Origin: Saprospiraceae bacterium
GTDB lineage: Bacteria; Bacteroidota; Bacteroidia; Chitinophagales; Saprospiraceae
Reading direction: 5' to 3'
DNA length: 64,000 nt
Assembly: GCA_029212405.1 (NCBI GenBank)
Contig: JARGNR010000022.1
Span: forward strand, 1-64,000
In this document: in pieces, positions 1-10,776 of the stretch
Numbering within the stretch: position 1 is the first letter of the stretch
How the letters are laid out: every line of letters begins with the position of its first letter
Position numbers and translations under genes: made by a program
The notes under the pieces: model-generated
Seen by the model: only the letters and a program-made list of their open reading frames with translations
What the model was told of the DNA's origin: nothing
The model's database searches: none

Positions 1-62
1 AGTTTCAACCAATCGACCAGCCAATTAGAATTAACGACCAATTCAATTGTGATACCTACTTC

Positions 63-491
63 TTATCTATCCCTCATTCTATAGACAAATTTTAATCCAC
101 TCCAATCCTCATCAATAGAACACACTTTAACATCGACTAACCCTAACTCCAGAATATAATCTCTAATAAAGTCTCTCTTCAAATCGCTAGCAAAAGAAGA
201 ACTGCCTTTAGGCCAACTTACCCAGATCATGCCCGTCTTATTTATCAATGGTTTTGCGTGGACTATTCTATCTATAAACTCTTCTTTATTTTTCACAAAT
301 AAATGTATAAAATCAACTTCTCCCTCTACCCCACTTTTTAAAAAAGTCAAATCAGAAGGAAGATCAGAAAATAATTTATAATAGTGTTTCGGACGATTAA
401 TAATCAACACAGAAAATCCACTTTTAATTCCTAATTTTTGAGCGAGTGGCGTTTGAGCATATCCAGATTGTATGATTTCCATCAGAGGCAC
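63..491 (-). CDS. DUF3052-like small protein
   Basis: 142-aa ORF; pattern 'SGYAQTPLAQKLGIKSG..VLIINRP' and 'IWVSWPKGSS' typical of DUF3052-like proteins. Confidence 0.6.
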   Translation of the reverse strand: MPLMEIIQSGYAQTPLAQKLGIKSGFSVLIINRPKHYYKLFSDLPSDLTFLKSGVEGEVDFIHLFVKNKEEFIDRIVHAKPLINKTGMIWVSWPKGSSSFASDLKRDFIRDYILELGLVDVKVCSIDEDWSGLKFVYRMRDR

Positions 492-637
492 ATTTAATTC
501 GTACTAAATTTACAAAAATCTAAGGATTTTATCCCATTTTATGTTTTCAATCCTATCATGTTTTACATGAATATTTAAAGCTTTAGCACACTAGTATTTG
601 TTATTAATAAATATTTTTTAACCTTTGCTGAACTTTG

Positions 638-657
638 TTTATACTTTTTTGTATAAA
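638..657. promoter_or_regulatory. Inverted repeat TTTATAC-TTTTTT-GTATAAA upstream of sufB, candidate operator
   Basis: Perfect 7-bp arms with a 6-nt spacer, 43 nt before the sufB ATG; operon ends in an Rrf2-family gene. Confidence 0.45.
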
Positions 658-700
658 TAGATATAATAAAGAATTTACCGCAAATAAAACATAAACATTT

Positions 701-2146
701 ATGAGTGATTCGATGCAAGTTTTAGAGGAAAATATCAAAAGTGATTACAAGTATGGCTTTACGAGTGACATTGATATGGAAACCTTTGCAAAAGGCCTCA
801 ATGAAGAGACTGTGCGCAAAATCTCAGCGAAAAAGAATGAACCTCCATTTCTATTAGAATATAGATTAAAGGCATTCGAACATTGGAAAACACTAGTTGA
901 GCCAACATGGCCAAAAGTAAACTATCCTCCAATTGACTACCAAGACATCATTTATTATGCGGCTCCGAAGAAAAAGCCTCAACTAGAGAGCTTAGATGAG
1001 GTCGATCCAGAATTATTGGCAACGTTCAATAAACTGGGAATTCCTTTAGAAGAGCAAAAAATCCTTTCGGGGGTTGCTGTGGATGCAGTCATTGATAGTG
1101 TTTCAGTAAAGACTACCTACAAAGAAAAACTCTCCGAATTAGGAATTATTTTTAGTTCATTTAGTGAAGCTGTACATGATCACCCTGAGTTGGTGAAAAA
1201 ATATTTAGGTACTGTTGTTCCTTACACAGACAATTACTTCGCGGCATTAAATGCTGCAGTTTTCAGCGATGGATCTTTTGTCTACATTCCCAAAGGTGTA
1301 AAGAGTCCAATGGAGTTATCTACGTACTTTAGAATAAATACGGCTAATACGGGTCAATTTGAGCGAACGCTGATAATTGCAGAAGATGACAGTTATGTGA
1401 GCTATTTAGAAGGTTGTACAGCTCCTATGAGGGATGAAAATCAATTGCATGCTGCTGTGGTAGAATTAATCGCTATGGACAGAGCAGAGATAAAGTATTC
1501 TACGGTACAAAATTGGTACCCTGGAGACAAAGATGGCAAAGGAGGTATCTACAATTTTGTAACTAAAAGAGGATTGTGTGCAGGTGTAAGCTCTAAGATC
1601 AGTTGGACACAGGTAGAGACAGGTTCTGCAATTACATGGAAATACCCAAGTTGTATTTTAAAAGGGAATAATTCAATTGGTGAATTTTATTCTGTAGCGG
1701 TTACAAATAATTATCAAGAAGCGGATACAGGTACCAAGATGATACACATTGGTAAAAATACTAAGAGCACTATTATCTCTAAAGGTATTTCTGCTGGAAA
1801 GAGTCACAATTCTTATAGAGGGCTAGTGAAAGTAGGTAAAAAAGCAGAGAATGCACATAATTTCTCTCAATGTGATTCCTTACTGATGGGAGATCGATGT
1901 GGAGCCCATACCTTTCCTTATTTGGAAATTGAAAATAAAACAGCTAGAGTAGAACATGAAGCGACGACATCTAAAATCGGTGAAGATCAGTTGTTTTATT
2001 TACAGGCAAGAGGACTAAGTGAAGAAGACGCGATCAATATGATTGTCAATGGATACTGTAAAGAAGTGTTCAATGAATTGCCTATGGAATTTGCTGCTGA
2101 AGCTCAAAAACTATTAGCCATTAGTCTAGAAGGCTCAGTGGGCTAA
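701..2146 (+). CDS. sufB: Fe-S cluster assembly protein SufB
   Basis: 481 aa; SufB core motifs ([39 protein letters not shown]) and suf operon context. Confidence 0.97.
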   Translation: MSDSMQVLEENIKSDYKYGFTSDIDMETFAKGLNEETVRKISAKKNEPPFLLEYRLKAFEHWKTLVEPTWPKVNYPPIDYQDIIYYAAPKKKPQLESLDEVDPELLATFNKLGIPLEEQKILSGVAVDAVIDSVSVKTTYKEKLSELGIIFSSFSEAVHDHPELVKKYLGTVVPYTDNYFAALNAAVFSDGSFVYIPKGVKSPMELSTYFRINTANTGQFERTLIIAEDDSYVSYLEGCTAPMRDENQLHAAVVELIAMDRAEIKYSTVQNWYPGDKDGKGGIYNFVTKRGLCAGVSSKISWTQVETGSAITWKYPSCILKGNNSIGEFYSVAVTNNYQEADTGTKMIHIGKNTKSTIISKGISAGKSHNSYRGLVKVGKKAENAHNFSQCDSLLMGDRCGAHTFPYLEIENKTARVEHEATTSKIGEDQLFYLQARGLSEEDAINMIVNGYCKEVFNELPMEFAAEAQKLLAISLEGSVG

Positions 2147-2191
2147 ACCATCACAAATAAATAATCTAGAAAATTAAAGTATCATATATAC

Positions 2192-2956
2192 ATGTTAAAA
2201 ATTAATAATTTAAAAGCATCAATTGATGACAAGGTCATTTTAGAAGGATTCAACCTTGTTGTAAACCCAGGTGAAGTACATGCAATCATGGGACCTAATG
2301 GTTCAGGTAAGAGTACAATGGCTAATATATTAGCGGGTAGAGATGAATATGAAATACTAGACGGAAATGTAGACTTCATGGGAGAAGACTTATTAGATAT
2401 GGACGTGGATGAAAGATCTCATGCAGGTTTGTTTCTAGCCTTTCAATATCCTGTAGAAATTCCTGGTGTTACCAATGCCACGTTTCTTAAAAGTGCAATT
2501 AATGCTGGAAGAGTAGCTCGTGGTGAAGAGGAATTGAAGCCAGTCGAAATTCTTAAGCTACTGAGGCAAAAAGCAGATATGCTTGGCATGGATCAGAAAT
2601 TCCTTAAAAGATCTTTGAACGAAGGTTTTTCAGGAGGTGAAAAGAAGAGAAATGAGATGTTACAAATGGCATTATTGGAACCAAAATTGGGAATACTTGA
2701 TGAAACGGATAGTGGCTTGGATATCGATGCACTAAAAATTGTAGCGGACTCAGTTAACGCATTGAGAAGCCCTGATCGCTCATTTATTGTGGTTACTCAC
2801 TACCAAAGGCTTCTTGACTATATCGTACCAGACTTTGTACATGTCTTATACAATGGACGAATTGTAAAATCTGGCGACAAGACGCTTGCGCATGAGCTAG
2901 AGAAAAATGGATACGATTGGATAAAAGAAGAAGTAGATAACGCTGCGTTAGCTTAA
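2192..2956 (+). CDS. sufC: Fe-S cluster assembly ATPase SufC
   Basis: Walker A GPNGSGKST, SGGEKKRNE signature, LDETDSGLD; adjacent to sufB and sufD. Confidence 0.97.
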   Translation: MLKINNLKASIDDKVILEGFNLVVNPGEVHAIMGPNGSGKSTMANILAGRDEYEILDGNVDFMGEDLLDMDVDERSHAGLFLAFQYPVEIPGVTNATFLKSAINAGRVARGEEELKPVEILKLLRQKADMLGMDQKFLKRSLNEGFSGGEKKRNEMLQMALLEPKLGILDETDSGLDIDALKIVADSVNALRSPDRSFIVVTHYQRLLDYIVPDFVHVLYNGRIVKSGDKTLAHELEKNGYDWIKEEVDNAALA

Positions 2957-2981
2957 CAATTATCAAAAGAAAGAAAGTAAC

Positions 2982-4322
2982 ATGTCAATAATATCGAAAG
3001 ATAGAGATGCAAACACTCAAGCTTGGCTAGAAGTAATATTCAAAGCCTATGAAGAGCGACTCAATGGATTGAGCAATCATCCTCTTGCAGCTTTTAAAAA
3101 GGAAGCATTTACAAAACTACAATCTTCTCGTTTTCCTACACGAAGAGATGAAGATTGGAAGTATACCAATGTGGGCCCTATTCTTAAAAATTCTTACCAA
3201 CAAGGTCAATCTTCGGAAATCAATTCTGAAGAACTTGATGACTTTCTCTTTGAGGGTTTAGATGTTGTTAAGATTGTATTTATAAATGGAGTATTGAATG
3301 AATCATTGTCTACTCTACATGACATTCCTGAAGGTGCAACAATTACTACACTGAAAGAAGCATTGGAAGATGATGCGAAAACTTCAACCATCAATGCATT
3401 AATTCAACAAAAAAGTGGTACTGCGGTAAATACCTTTTTACCTATGAATTTGGCTTTTGCCAAACATGGATTTTTGATAGAGACTACCGCAAACAGCAAG
3501 GTGGAAAAACCATTCCATTTCATTTATATTAACACTTTAGGTAACGAGTCACATTTTGCACATCCTCAACTATTTATAAAATCTAACACGAGCAGTGAAC
3601 TTACCGTAATAGAAAGTCATCATGGAACGGATCCTGAGGCTGAATATTTCACTAATGTAGCAAACTATATTTACGTAGGTAAAAATTCAAATGTAGATCA
3701 TTACAAGTTGCAATACGAAGGAAAATCTGCCTTTCAAATTAACAATACTATTGTAACCCAGGAGAGAGATAGCGAATATAGTCATTATGGTATTGACTTA
3801 GGAGGTAAAATAGTGCGTAACAATTTAAGTACAGAGCTACTCAATTCAGGTACTCAAACCAACTATTATGGTGTGTATTTAGGTTTGGATAAGCAGCATA
3901 TTGATAATCAAACTTTTATTGATCATGCAGTACCTCATTGTGAGAGTAACGAATTGTACAAGGGTATTTTGTCAGACAAATCTCGAGGGGTGTTCAATGG
4001 AAAGGTATTAGTGAGACAAGATGCTCAAAAGACAAATGCATTTCAACAAAACAGTAGTTTAGTATTATCCAACAATGCAGTAATGGATGCTAAGCCACAA
4101 CTTGAAATTTATGCAGACGATGTAAAATGTAGCCATGGAGCGACCATCGGCCAATTGGATGAAAACTCTATTTTCTATTTAAAAAGTAGAGGATTAAACG
4201 ACCATGATGCACGTAATTTATTACAAAAAGCATTTGTAGGTGAAGTCGTTGGCAATTTTAAGATTCCGCAAATCAGGGAATCCGTGTTGGCCAAAATAGA
4301 CAATAAGTTGAGCAGAGTATAA
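2982..4322 (+). CDS. sufD: Fe-S cluster assembly protein SufD
   Basis: SufB/D family C-terminus (KCSHGATIGQLDENSIFYLKSRGL) and operon position. Confidence 0.95.
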   Translation: MSIISKDRDANTQAWLEVIFKAYEERLNGLSNHPLAAFKKEAFTKLQSSRFPTRRDEDWKYTNVGPILKNSYQQGQSSEINSEELDDFLFEGLDVVKIVFINGVLNESLSTLHDIPEGATITTLKEALEDDAKTSTINALIQQKSGTAVNTFLPMNLAFAKHGFLIETTANSKVEKPFHFIYINTLGNESHFAHPQLFIKSNTSSELTVIESHHGTDPEAEYFTNVANYIYVGKNSNVDHYKLQYEGKSAFQINNTIVTQERDSEYSHYGIDLGGKIVRNNLSTELLNSGTQTNYYGVYLGLDKQHIDNQTFIDHAVPHCESNELYKGILSDKSRGVFNGKVLVRQDAQKTNAFQQNSSLVLSNNAVMDAKPQLEIYADDVKCSHGATIGQLDENSIFYLKSRGLNDHDARNLLQKAFVGEVVGNFKIPQIRESVLAKIDNKLSRV

Positions 4323-4375
4323 GGTATTTTCCTTCTTAGATTTTAAGATTAGTTTGGACTAAATCAAAAGATTTT

Positions 4376-5620
4376 ATGCAAGTTTTAGAAAAAGAACTCA
4401 CACAAGTGGACATAAAAAAAATAAGATCAGATTTCCCTCTTCTTGAAAATACAATGAGAGGAAAACCTCTAGTTTTTCTAGATTCTGCGGCATCTAGCCA
4501 AAAACCACAGGTGGTGATCGACGCTATTTCTGAGTATTACGAAAAACAACATGCAAATGTACATAGAGGGGTTTATGAACTGAGTCAAAATGCCACAGAT
4601 GCATTTGAATTAGGAAGAGAACGAGTTAGAAAGTTCTTGAATGCTTCCTCTTCGGATGAAATAATTTTTACCAGGGGGACATCAGAGAGTATAAATCTTG
4701 TAGCTTCTAGTTACGGTAGAAAATTTTTAAATGAAGGAGATGAGGTGGTTATTTCAACGATGGAACATCATTCAAACATTGTTCCTTGGCAAATGATTTG
4801 TGAAGAGAGAAAAGCAGTATTAAGAGTTATTCCAATTAATGACAAGGGAGAGATACTATTAGAAAAATATAGAGCCTTATTAAGTGAAAAAACTAAAATA
4901 GTTTCTATTGTTCATGTATCAAATTCATTGGGCACAATTAATCCTGTGAAACAAATGATTGATATAGCCCATGATCACAATATACCTGTATTGATAGATG
5001 GAGCTCAAGCAACATTGCACGGGAAAGTGGATGTTCAGGATTTAGATGCAGATTTTTATGCATTTTCTGCACATAAGGTATACGGTCCAACTGGAATCGG
5101 TGTATTGTATGGAAAAAGAGAATGGTTGGAGCGCATTCCTCCATATCAAGGAGGTGGTGAAATGATAGAAACCGTTCGTTTTGATAAGACCACATATAAT
5201 AAGATCCCTTTTAAGTTTGAGGCTGGAACACCAAACATTGCTGGCGCTGTAGGATTAGGGGTTGCTTTAGAATATGTCCAGTCCATTGGGTATGATGCAA
5301 TTTCTAGTCATGAACAACATTTACTAGAATACGCTACAGAGGGATTAATGCAAATTGAAGGGCTTAAAATTTATGGAACTGCCGACAAGAAAGCCAGTGT
5401 AATATCATTTAATGTAGATGGAATTCATCCCTATGATATTGGTACCATACTGGATAAGTTAGGGATTGCAGTTCGAACTGGCCATCATTGTACACAACCA
5501 TTAATGGAACAATGGAACATACCGGGAACCGTAAGAGCATCATTTGCTGTATATAATAATAAAGAAGACGTAGATCAATTGATACAAGGTGTAAAAAGAG
5601 CAGTACTTATGCTTAGTTGA
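4376..5620 (+). CDS. sufS: Cysteine desulfurase SufS
   Basis: PLP aminotransferase class V; AFSAHKVYGPTGIGVLYGK; RTGHHCTQP catalytic Cys region. Confidence 0.96.
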   Translation: MQVLEKELTQVDIKKIRSDFPLLENTMRGKPLVFLDSAASSQKPQVVIDAISEYYEKQHANVHRGVYELSQNATDAFELGRERVRKFLNASSSDEIIFTRGTSESINLVASSYGRKFLNEGDEVVISTMEHHSNIVPWQMICEERKAVLRVIPINDKGEILLEKYRALLSEKTKIVSIVHVSNSLGTINPVKQMIDIAHDHNIPVLIDGAQATLHGKVDVQDLDADFYAFSAHKVYGPTGIGVLYGKREWLERIPPYQGGGEMIETVRFDKTTYNKIPFKFEAGTPNIAGAVGLGVALEYVQSIGYDAISSHEQHLLEYATEGLMQIEGLKIYGTADKKASVISFNVDGIHPYDIGTILDKLGIAVRTGHHCTQPLMEQWNIPGTVRASFAVYNNKEDVDQLIQGVKRAVLMLS

Positions 5621-5643
5621 TCACAAATTGTAGAATAAGAGTA

Positions 5644-6057
5644 ATGACAATAAACGAGATACAGGATCAAATAATTGATGATTTTTCATTTTTTGATGAT
5701 TGGATGGAAAAATATGAATACATCATCGACTTAGGAAAAAGTCTTCCTTTGATTGAAGAAAGACACAAGACAGAAGATCGCTTGATAAAAGGATGCCAAA
5801 GCCGAGTGTGGCTGCATGCAGATGTAAACAATGACAAAATACACTTCACAGCAGATAGTGATGCGGTTATTACAAAGGGGATTATCGGATTACTTGTACA
5901 AGTGTTGAATGACCAATCGGCAGAAGCTATAGCTCAAAGTGAACTGTATTTTATAGATAAGATTGGACTAAAAGAACATCTATCCCCTACTCGATCCAAT
6001 GGATTGGTGAGTATGGTCAAGCAAATGAAATTATATGGTCTGGCATTAACAAAATAA
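5644..6057 (+). CDS. sufE: SufE-like cysteine desulfuration protein (start corrected to 5644)
   Basis: MTINEIQDQII.. start; catalytic Cys in RLIKGCQSRVW; ORF-track start 5617 overlaps sufS. Confidence 0.92.
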   Translation: MTINEIQDQIIDDFSFFDDWMEKYEYIIDLGKSLPLIEERHKTEDRLIKGCQSRVWLHADVNNDKIHFTADSDAVITKGIIGLLVQVLNDQSAEAIAQSELYFIDKIGLKEHLSPTRSNGLVSMVKQMKLYGLALTK

Positions 6058-6069
6058 TAGCATCCTTAA

Positions 6070-6384
6070 ATGGTAGATTTAGAGAAATTAAGAAAAGAAA
6101 TAATTGCAGCCTGTAAGACGGTTGAGGACCCAGAGATTCCAGTGGACATCTATGAATTAGGGTTAATTTATAGTATAGATATTAAAGAGGATGGTCTTGT
6201 AATTATAGAAATGACGTTGACCACTCCGATGTGTCCTGTAGCTGATTCCTTACCTCTTGAAGTTCAGCAAAAAGTAATGGAGTTAGAACATGTTCAAGAT
6301 GTCGATTTGAGGGTTGTCTTTGATCCTAAATGGGAAAAAAGTATGATGAGCGAAGAAGCATCTTTTGTCCTGGACATGATGTAA
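6070..6384 (+). CDS. DUF59/MIP18-family SUF-associated protein
   Basis: DPEIPVDIYELGLIY and TLTTPMCPVADSLP motifs; in suf operon. Confidence 0.9.
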   Translation: MVDLEKLRKEIIAACKTVEDPEIPVDIYELGLIYSIDIKEDGLVIIEMTLTTPMCPVADSLPLEVQQKVMELEHVQDVDLRVVFDPKWEKSMMSEEASFVLDMM

Positions 6385-6425
6385 CATAAGATCGTAGTAT
6401 TATCAAATAATTCAAATTTTAGACT

Positions 6426-6908
6426 ATGAAAATTAACAAACAAGATGAATACGGTATAAGAATATTGCTTCGAATTGCTAGAAGTAAGTCTGATGCAGGT
6501 TTGAGTATTCCTCAACTAAGTGAATTAGAGGGAATGTCGCAACCGTATGTTGGAAAGATAGCTAGAATGTTGAGAATCGCAGGGTTTGTTGAAAGTACAA
6601 GAGGTCAAAAGGGAGGATATGTTTTGGCTCAAGACCCAAAGGAGATCATTATTAAGGATGTTATTAGTTCTTTAGGAGGAAACTTATTTACTAAAGATTT
6701 TTGTGGACAACACAGTGGGGAGATAAAATTTTGCACCAATTCTGTGGATTGTTCCGTTCGATCTTTATGGACTATCCTGCAATACACAGTAGACAAAGTT
6801 TTGGCCAATATTTCATTATTTGACCTAATAGGAAATGAAAATAATGCTAAAAATAAACTGGACGAAATCATAGCTACACAATTAAACCTAGAAGTGGTTC
6901 CTTCTTGA
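6426..6908 (+). CDS. Rrf2-family transcriptional regulator with three clustered Cys
   Basis: wHTH (QDEYGIRILLRIAR..SIPQLSELEGMSQPYVGKIARMLRIAGFVESTRGQKGGYVLA); C-x9-C-x5-C. Confidence 0.92.
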   Translation: MKINKQDEYGIRILLRIARSKSDAGLSIPQLSELEGMSQPYVGKIARMLRIAGFVESTRGQKGGYVLAQDPKEIIIKDVISSLGGNLFTKDFCGQHSGEIKFCTNSVDCSVRSLWTILQYTVDKVLANISLFDLIGNENNAKNKLDEIIATQLNLEVVPS

Positions 6909-6947
6909 TTTCACTTTCTCATTTGACAATCGTATTCCCTAATAACT

Positions 6948-9353
6948 TTATTCTGGAACTAACATAAGTGTACTCGATTCCTTTTCAATTTCTTCTTTAT
7001 CCATCAATTGTGGTCGATAGACACCACTATTAAACATCAGTGCTTGATCATTATAGTGTTTACTCATCACGTTGCCAGATTGACCTGTTGGATTGATACT
7101 TTCAGAACCATAGACATTATCAAAATCTAATAAGATCCGCAAGGCAGGAGAAGAATATACTTGATATACTCCACTACTTGAAGGTTTGTACATCATTTTA
7201 TTGGGAACATCATTCCCACCTCCGATTGCAAATGGCCCCACATTAAATATTTTATCCAATGGCTTTTGGGAACTCAACGGATGGCGATGTGTAATGGTAT
7301 GGACCCTATCCCAAGTCCATTGTTCACGATTACTCCCTAATTGCTCTTCCAGCTCTTCCATTGTAATTTTAAAAGCTTCCTGTACTGCATTTAATCGAGT
7401 TTCTTTTAGCTCAGCTGTTAATATATTATCCCACCAAATCGAATTTTCATTTTTCAGTACTTTCCAAATACTTCCTTTATAGATGTAAGATCCCTGAATA
7501 TCATTAAAGTCATCACTTCCAATTTCATCTTCCATAGCAAGTCGCATAGTGTGATAAATGAACTTGGTATATATGACAGGATTCGTTTCTTTCATTCCAT
7601 AACTCCCAGGCCAGTTGGACAATTCTGTTAATATAGATTGATCTTTTTCCTCAATATCCGAATTGGAGGAAAGTAGTGCCGTACATAATAAGTTGGCTAT
7701 CTTTTTATGCTCATCTGAGGTGTCATCCAATTGAATCTTTTTCATATCCTCTTGAGACCAATGAGATTGTCCGTTCAAATGAAAAGCGATCCGATTATAT
7801 CTATTTGGTGGACAGTAATACCCGGGAAAATAATTCTCACCCACCATACCAGGGTCATTGTTTCCAGAAGCTACAAATCCTGACGCTGGATTTTCTATTT
7901 GGGGGTTTTCATGAAACTCATAATACCCTAATAATTCGTCTTGGCCACTCGCACCATCTAGGATAAATTTCGGGTTAACGTGAGCAGGCCGTTTAGGAAT
8001 TTTACCACATGCCCAATGTGCAATGTTACCTTCTTGATCACCATACAACACATTCAAACCTATAAAATCTATTTGTGATGCACCTTTTTTAGCTTCTTGC
8101 ATTGTAGAAGCATGATTCATTTCATAAATAGCTTGCAATGTCTTTGTAGGTTGATCCAAGAATCCCCACCAGAATGAAATCGGTTCCTTCTCCAAAGAGT
8201 CCAATTCTGATGAAACATCATTTATAATAGGACCATGTCGTGTTACTTTTCTTACAAAATCTACCTCTTCCTGTCCTTTCACTTGAATCTTTTCATGTTG
8301 AATTTCTACAGGAGTCCAATGATCATTTTCCCATACTTCTTGTGCGTTTTCGGGATTTATTTTTTCTCGATAAAGATCAATACCATCAAATGGAAAAATG
8401 GTTAAGCCCCATGCAATATCCTTTGAATGGCCAATCACTCCAAAAGGAACACCAGCTAAATAATTTCCATAAAAGTCGAAGCCTGGATAAGTAATATGCG
8501 CTTCATACCACACAGAAGGTTGAGAAATTCCTATATGTGTATCATTAGATAAAATCACCTTCCCTGATTTTGACTTCTCTGGTGCAATCACCCAAGAATT
8601 ACTACCGTAGAACAGCGGCATGTTGGCCAATCCTAAATAATCTTCTATATTTTGAGGAAGGATTGCACTAAGATCTTCAACTGGACTCTTCCCTATTCCT
8701 ATAGTATCTAAGATCTTTGTATCCAATAGCCAGTCCTCAAAATAGGATTCTCCATTTGTTGCTCTAATTTTTTCCATAATTGGATCTTCATCCAACGCCT
8801 TAGAAAATCCTAATCCCATATACCCTAGAATGGAATATATATCTGCTATATCAAAATCAGTTTTAGGAATTCCAATTATTTTAAATTCTAGCGGAGTCGT
8901 ACCATTTTGAACAAACGCATTTATTCCGTCCAAATATGCTAAGGTATGTTTTTGCCAATCCTCTTCATTTGTATTTAAATTAACTTCAGCATTATGCTCC
9001 GCCATCCTTCTCAATCCCAAGGTTCTGAAAAACTTATCCGTTTTGACAAACTTCTCGCCCAGCACTTCTGACAGTCTCCCCGAACTAACTCTTCGTACCA
9101 TTTCCATTTGAAACAAACGATCCTGAGCGTGAACGTAGCCTAATGCCCTGTAAGCATCTATCGGATTATCAGCATAAATGTGGGGAATACCGTAGGAATC
9201 AAAATTGACCTTTACGCTTTGGTCCAATATAGAAATTTCAGCTTTTCCTTCATAATTGGGTGCAGTTGATCGGAGATACAAGTACAGCCCCAAACAAAGA
9301 ACCGCGATAGCAATAAGGAGATATATGAATACTTTTAGTAACTTTTTTACCAT
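6948..9353 (-). CDS. Penicillin acylase family protein
   Basis: 801 aa; GSNSWVIAPEKSKSGKVILSNDTH and QSGNVMSKHYNDQ family motifs. Confidence 0.92.
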   Translation of the reverse strand: MVKKLLKVFIYLLIAIAVLCLGLYLYLRSTAPNYEGKAEISILDQSVKVNFDSYGIPHIYADNPIDAYRALGYVHAQDRLFQMEMVRRVSSGRLSEVLGEKFVKTDKFFRTLGLRRMAEHNAEVNLNTNEEDWQKHTLAYLDGINAFVQNGTTPLEFKIIGIPKTDFDIADIYSILGYMGLGFSKALDEDPIMEKIRATNGESYFEDWLLDTKILDTIGIGKSPVEDLSAILPQNIEDYLGLANMPLFYGSNSWVIAPEKSKSGKVILSNDTHIGISQPSVWYEAHITYPGFDFYGNYLAGVPFGVIGHSKDIAWGLTIFPFDGIDLYREKINPENAQEVWENDHWTPVEIQHEKIQVKGQEEVDFVRKVTRHGPIINDVSSELDSLEKEPISFWWGFLDQPTKTLQAIYEMNHASTMQEAKKGASQIDFIGLNVLYGDQEGNIAHWACGKIPKRPAHVNPKFILDGASGQDELLGYYEFHENPQIENPASGFVASGNNDPGMVGENYFPGYYCPPNRYNRIAFHLNGQSHWSQEDMKKIQLDDTSDEHKKIANLLCTALLSSNSDIEEKDQSILTELSNWPGSYGMKETNPVIYTKFIYHTMRLAMEDEIGSDDFNDIQGSYIYKGSIWKVLKNENSIWWDNILTAELKETRLNAVQEAFKITMEELEEQLGSNREQWTWDRVHTITHRHPLSSQKPLDKIFNVGPFAIGGGNDVPNKMMYKPSSSGVYQVYSSPALRILLDFDNVYGSESINPTGQSGNVMSKHYNDQALMFNSGVYRPQLMDKEEIEKESSTLMLVPE

Positions 9354-9609
9354 TTTATTAAATTGACTGGCTTAAACATAAGCATTAATTTAAATGGGTT
9401 ATAAAGATTGGTAATAAAAGATGAATTGAGATGATTAGAAGACAGTTCAGGTGCTCCGTCTTCTCTTCTATATAAGAACTTACGAATTCTCAATTATGTC
9501 AATCGAATAATAAATCAACTCTGAATAGAGTGGTCTAGAATTTAGTTTTGAAGTAAAATAGTATCTTCAAGATTATCAAACTGGATACGAGAAAAAATTA
9601 GAACATACC

Positions 9610-10776
9610 ATGTGTATAAAAAAAATGATCTATCTATTCACCATTACTCTTATCCTACTGTCTTGTAAGAAAGCAAACCAAAAGCAGATTTCTCCTGGAG
9701 AATTAGATCAGATAATATCAAGGTACATGGAGGAAGCGGTGAATAATTCTATGAATCAAATTCACGGTGTTTCTCTTGCTATTAAATCTTCATTTCATTC
9801 GTACAAATGGTCAGGTGCAGCAGGTTACAGCAGCAACGAAAAAACAAACCTGCTTGAAGTGGACCAACCATTTAGAATTGCAAGTATTACCAAAACATTT
9901 GTGGCGGTCAGTATACTAAGACTTCATGAAGAAGCTAGATTATCTATATATGATCCATTATCAAAATACATATCTGAAGCTCACCAAAAATTACTCATTC
10001 AAGATGGATATGATCCAAACAAAATTAAGCTGTATCATTGCTTGAATCATACAAGTGGACTATTTGATTATGCCATGAATGGAAGTCCTTATGTTTCTGA
10101 GGCAAGAAAAAATCCACAGAAAAGGTGGACACGAACAGAACAGTTAGCACTGGCGATGCAATATGGAAATCCGAATGGCTTGCCTGGTGAAAAGTATTTA
10201 TACTCTGATACTGGGTATATATTACTGGGAGAAATAATTGAGTCCTTTTATGAAGGAAACCTAGCTAGAGGAATCAGAGAGCTAATTGGATTTGACAAAT
10301 TGGGTATGCAACACACTTGGTTAGAGTCGATAGAAGTCGCTCCTATTGGCATGAAGGCACAAGTTAAAAGATATCTTAGGGGAGAGGATGTAACCGATTA
10401 TGACCCTTCTACAGATTTGTATGGGGGTGGTGGACTTGTATCCACAACTGAAGACCTTACTACATTTCTATTTGCATTGTTCAACCATGAAATTTTTAAA
10501 AAGAAGCCCACTGTCGAGTTAATGTGTACACCCCATAAATTTGGAACGACCTATGTTCCTGATAAAGATCCAAGATTTAAAGATTACCGATATGGGATAT
10601 GGAAGATAAAACTCTTTGGGGAGGATGCTTACATGCACAGTGGCCTGTGGGGAACCACAATTATTCATTTAGAAAAAAGTAATATTTCAATAGCAATAAA
10701 CTTTACCAAAGGATGGAATAATCAACTAGTAAAGAGAGTAAGTCTAATCGCTAAAAATCAAGCTTCACATGAGTAA
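9610..10776 (+). CDS. Beta-lactamase-like serine hydrolase, lipoprotein
   Basis: Lipobox LILLSCKK; SxxK in RIASITKTFVAVSILRL; YSDTGYILLGEIIE; GGGLVSTTEDL. Confidence 0.9.
   Translation: MCIKKMIYLFTITLILLSCKKANQKQISPGELDQIISRYMEEAVNNSMNQIHGVSLAIKSSFHSYKWSGAAGYSSNEKTNLLEVDQPFRIASITKTFVAVSILRLHEEARLSIYDPLSKYISEAHQKLLIQDGYDPNKIKLYHCLNHTSGLFDYAMNGSPYVSEARKNPQKRWTRTEQLALAMQYGNPNGLPGEKYLYSDTGYILLGEIIESFYEGNLARGIRELIGFDKLGMQHTWLESIEVAPIGMKAQVKRYLRGEDVTDYDPSTDLYGGGGLVSTTEDLTTFLFALFNHEIFKKKPTVELMCTPHKFGTTYVPDKDPRFKDYRYGIWKIKLFGEDAYMHSGLWGTTIIHLEKSNISIAINFTKGWNNQLVKRVSLIAKNQASHE

Noticed and set aside
9437-9473. AGAAGAC ... GTCTTCT 7-bp inverted repeat between divergent genes
   Set aside because: Short arms with a 14-nt spacer; too weak to call an operator or terminator
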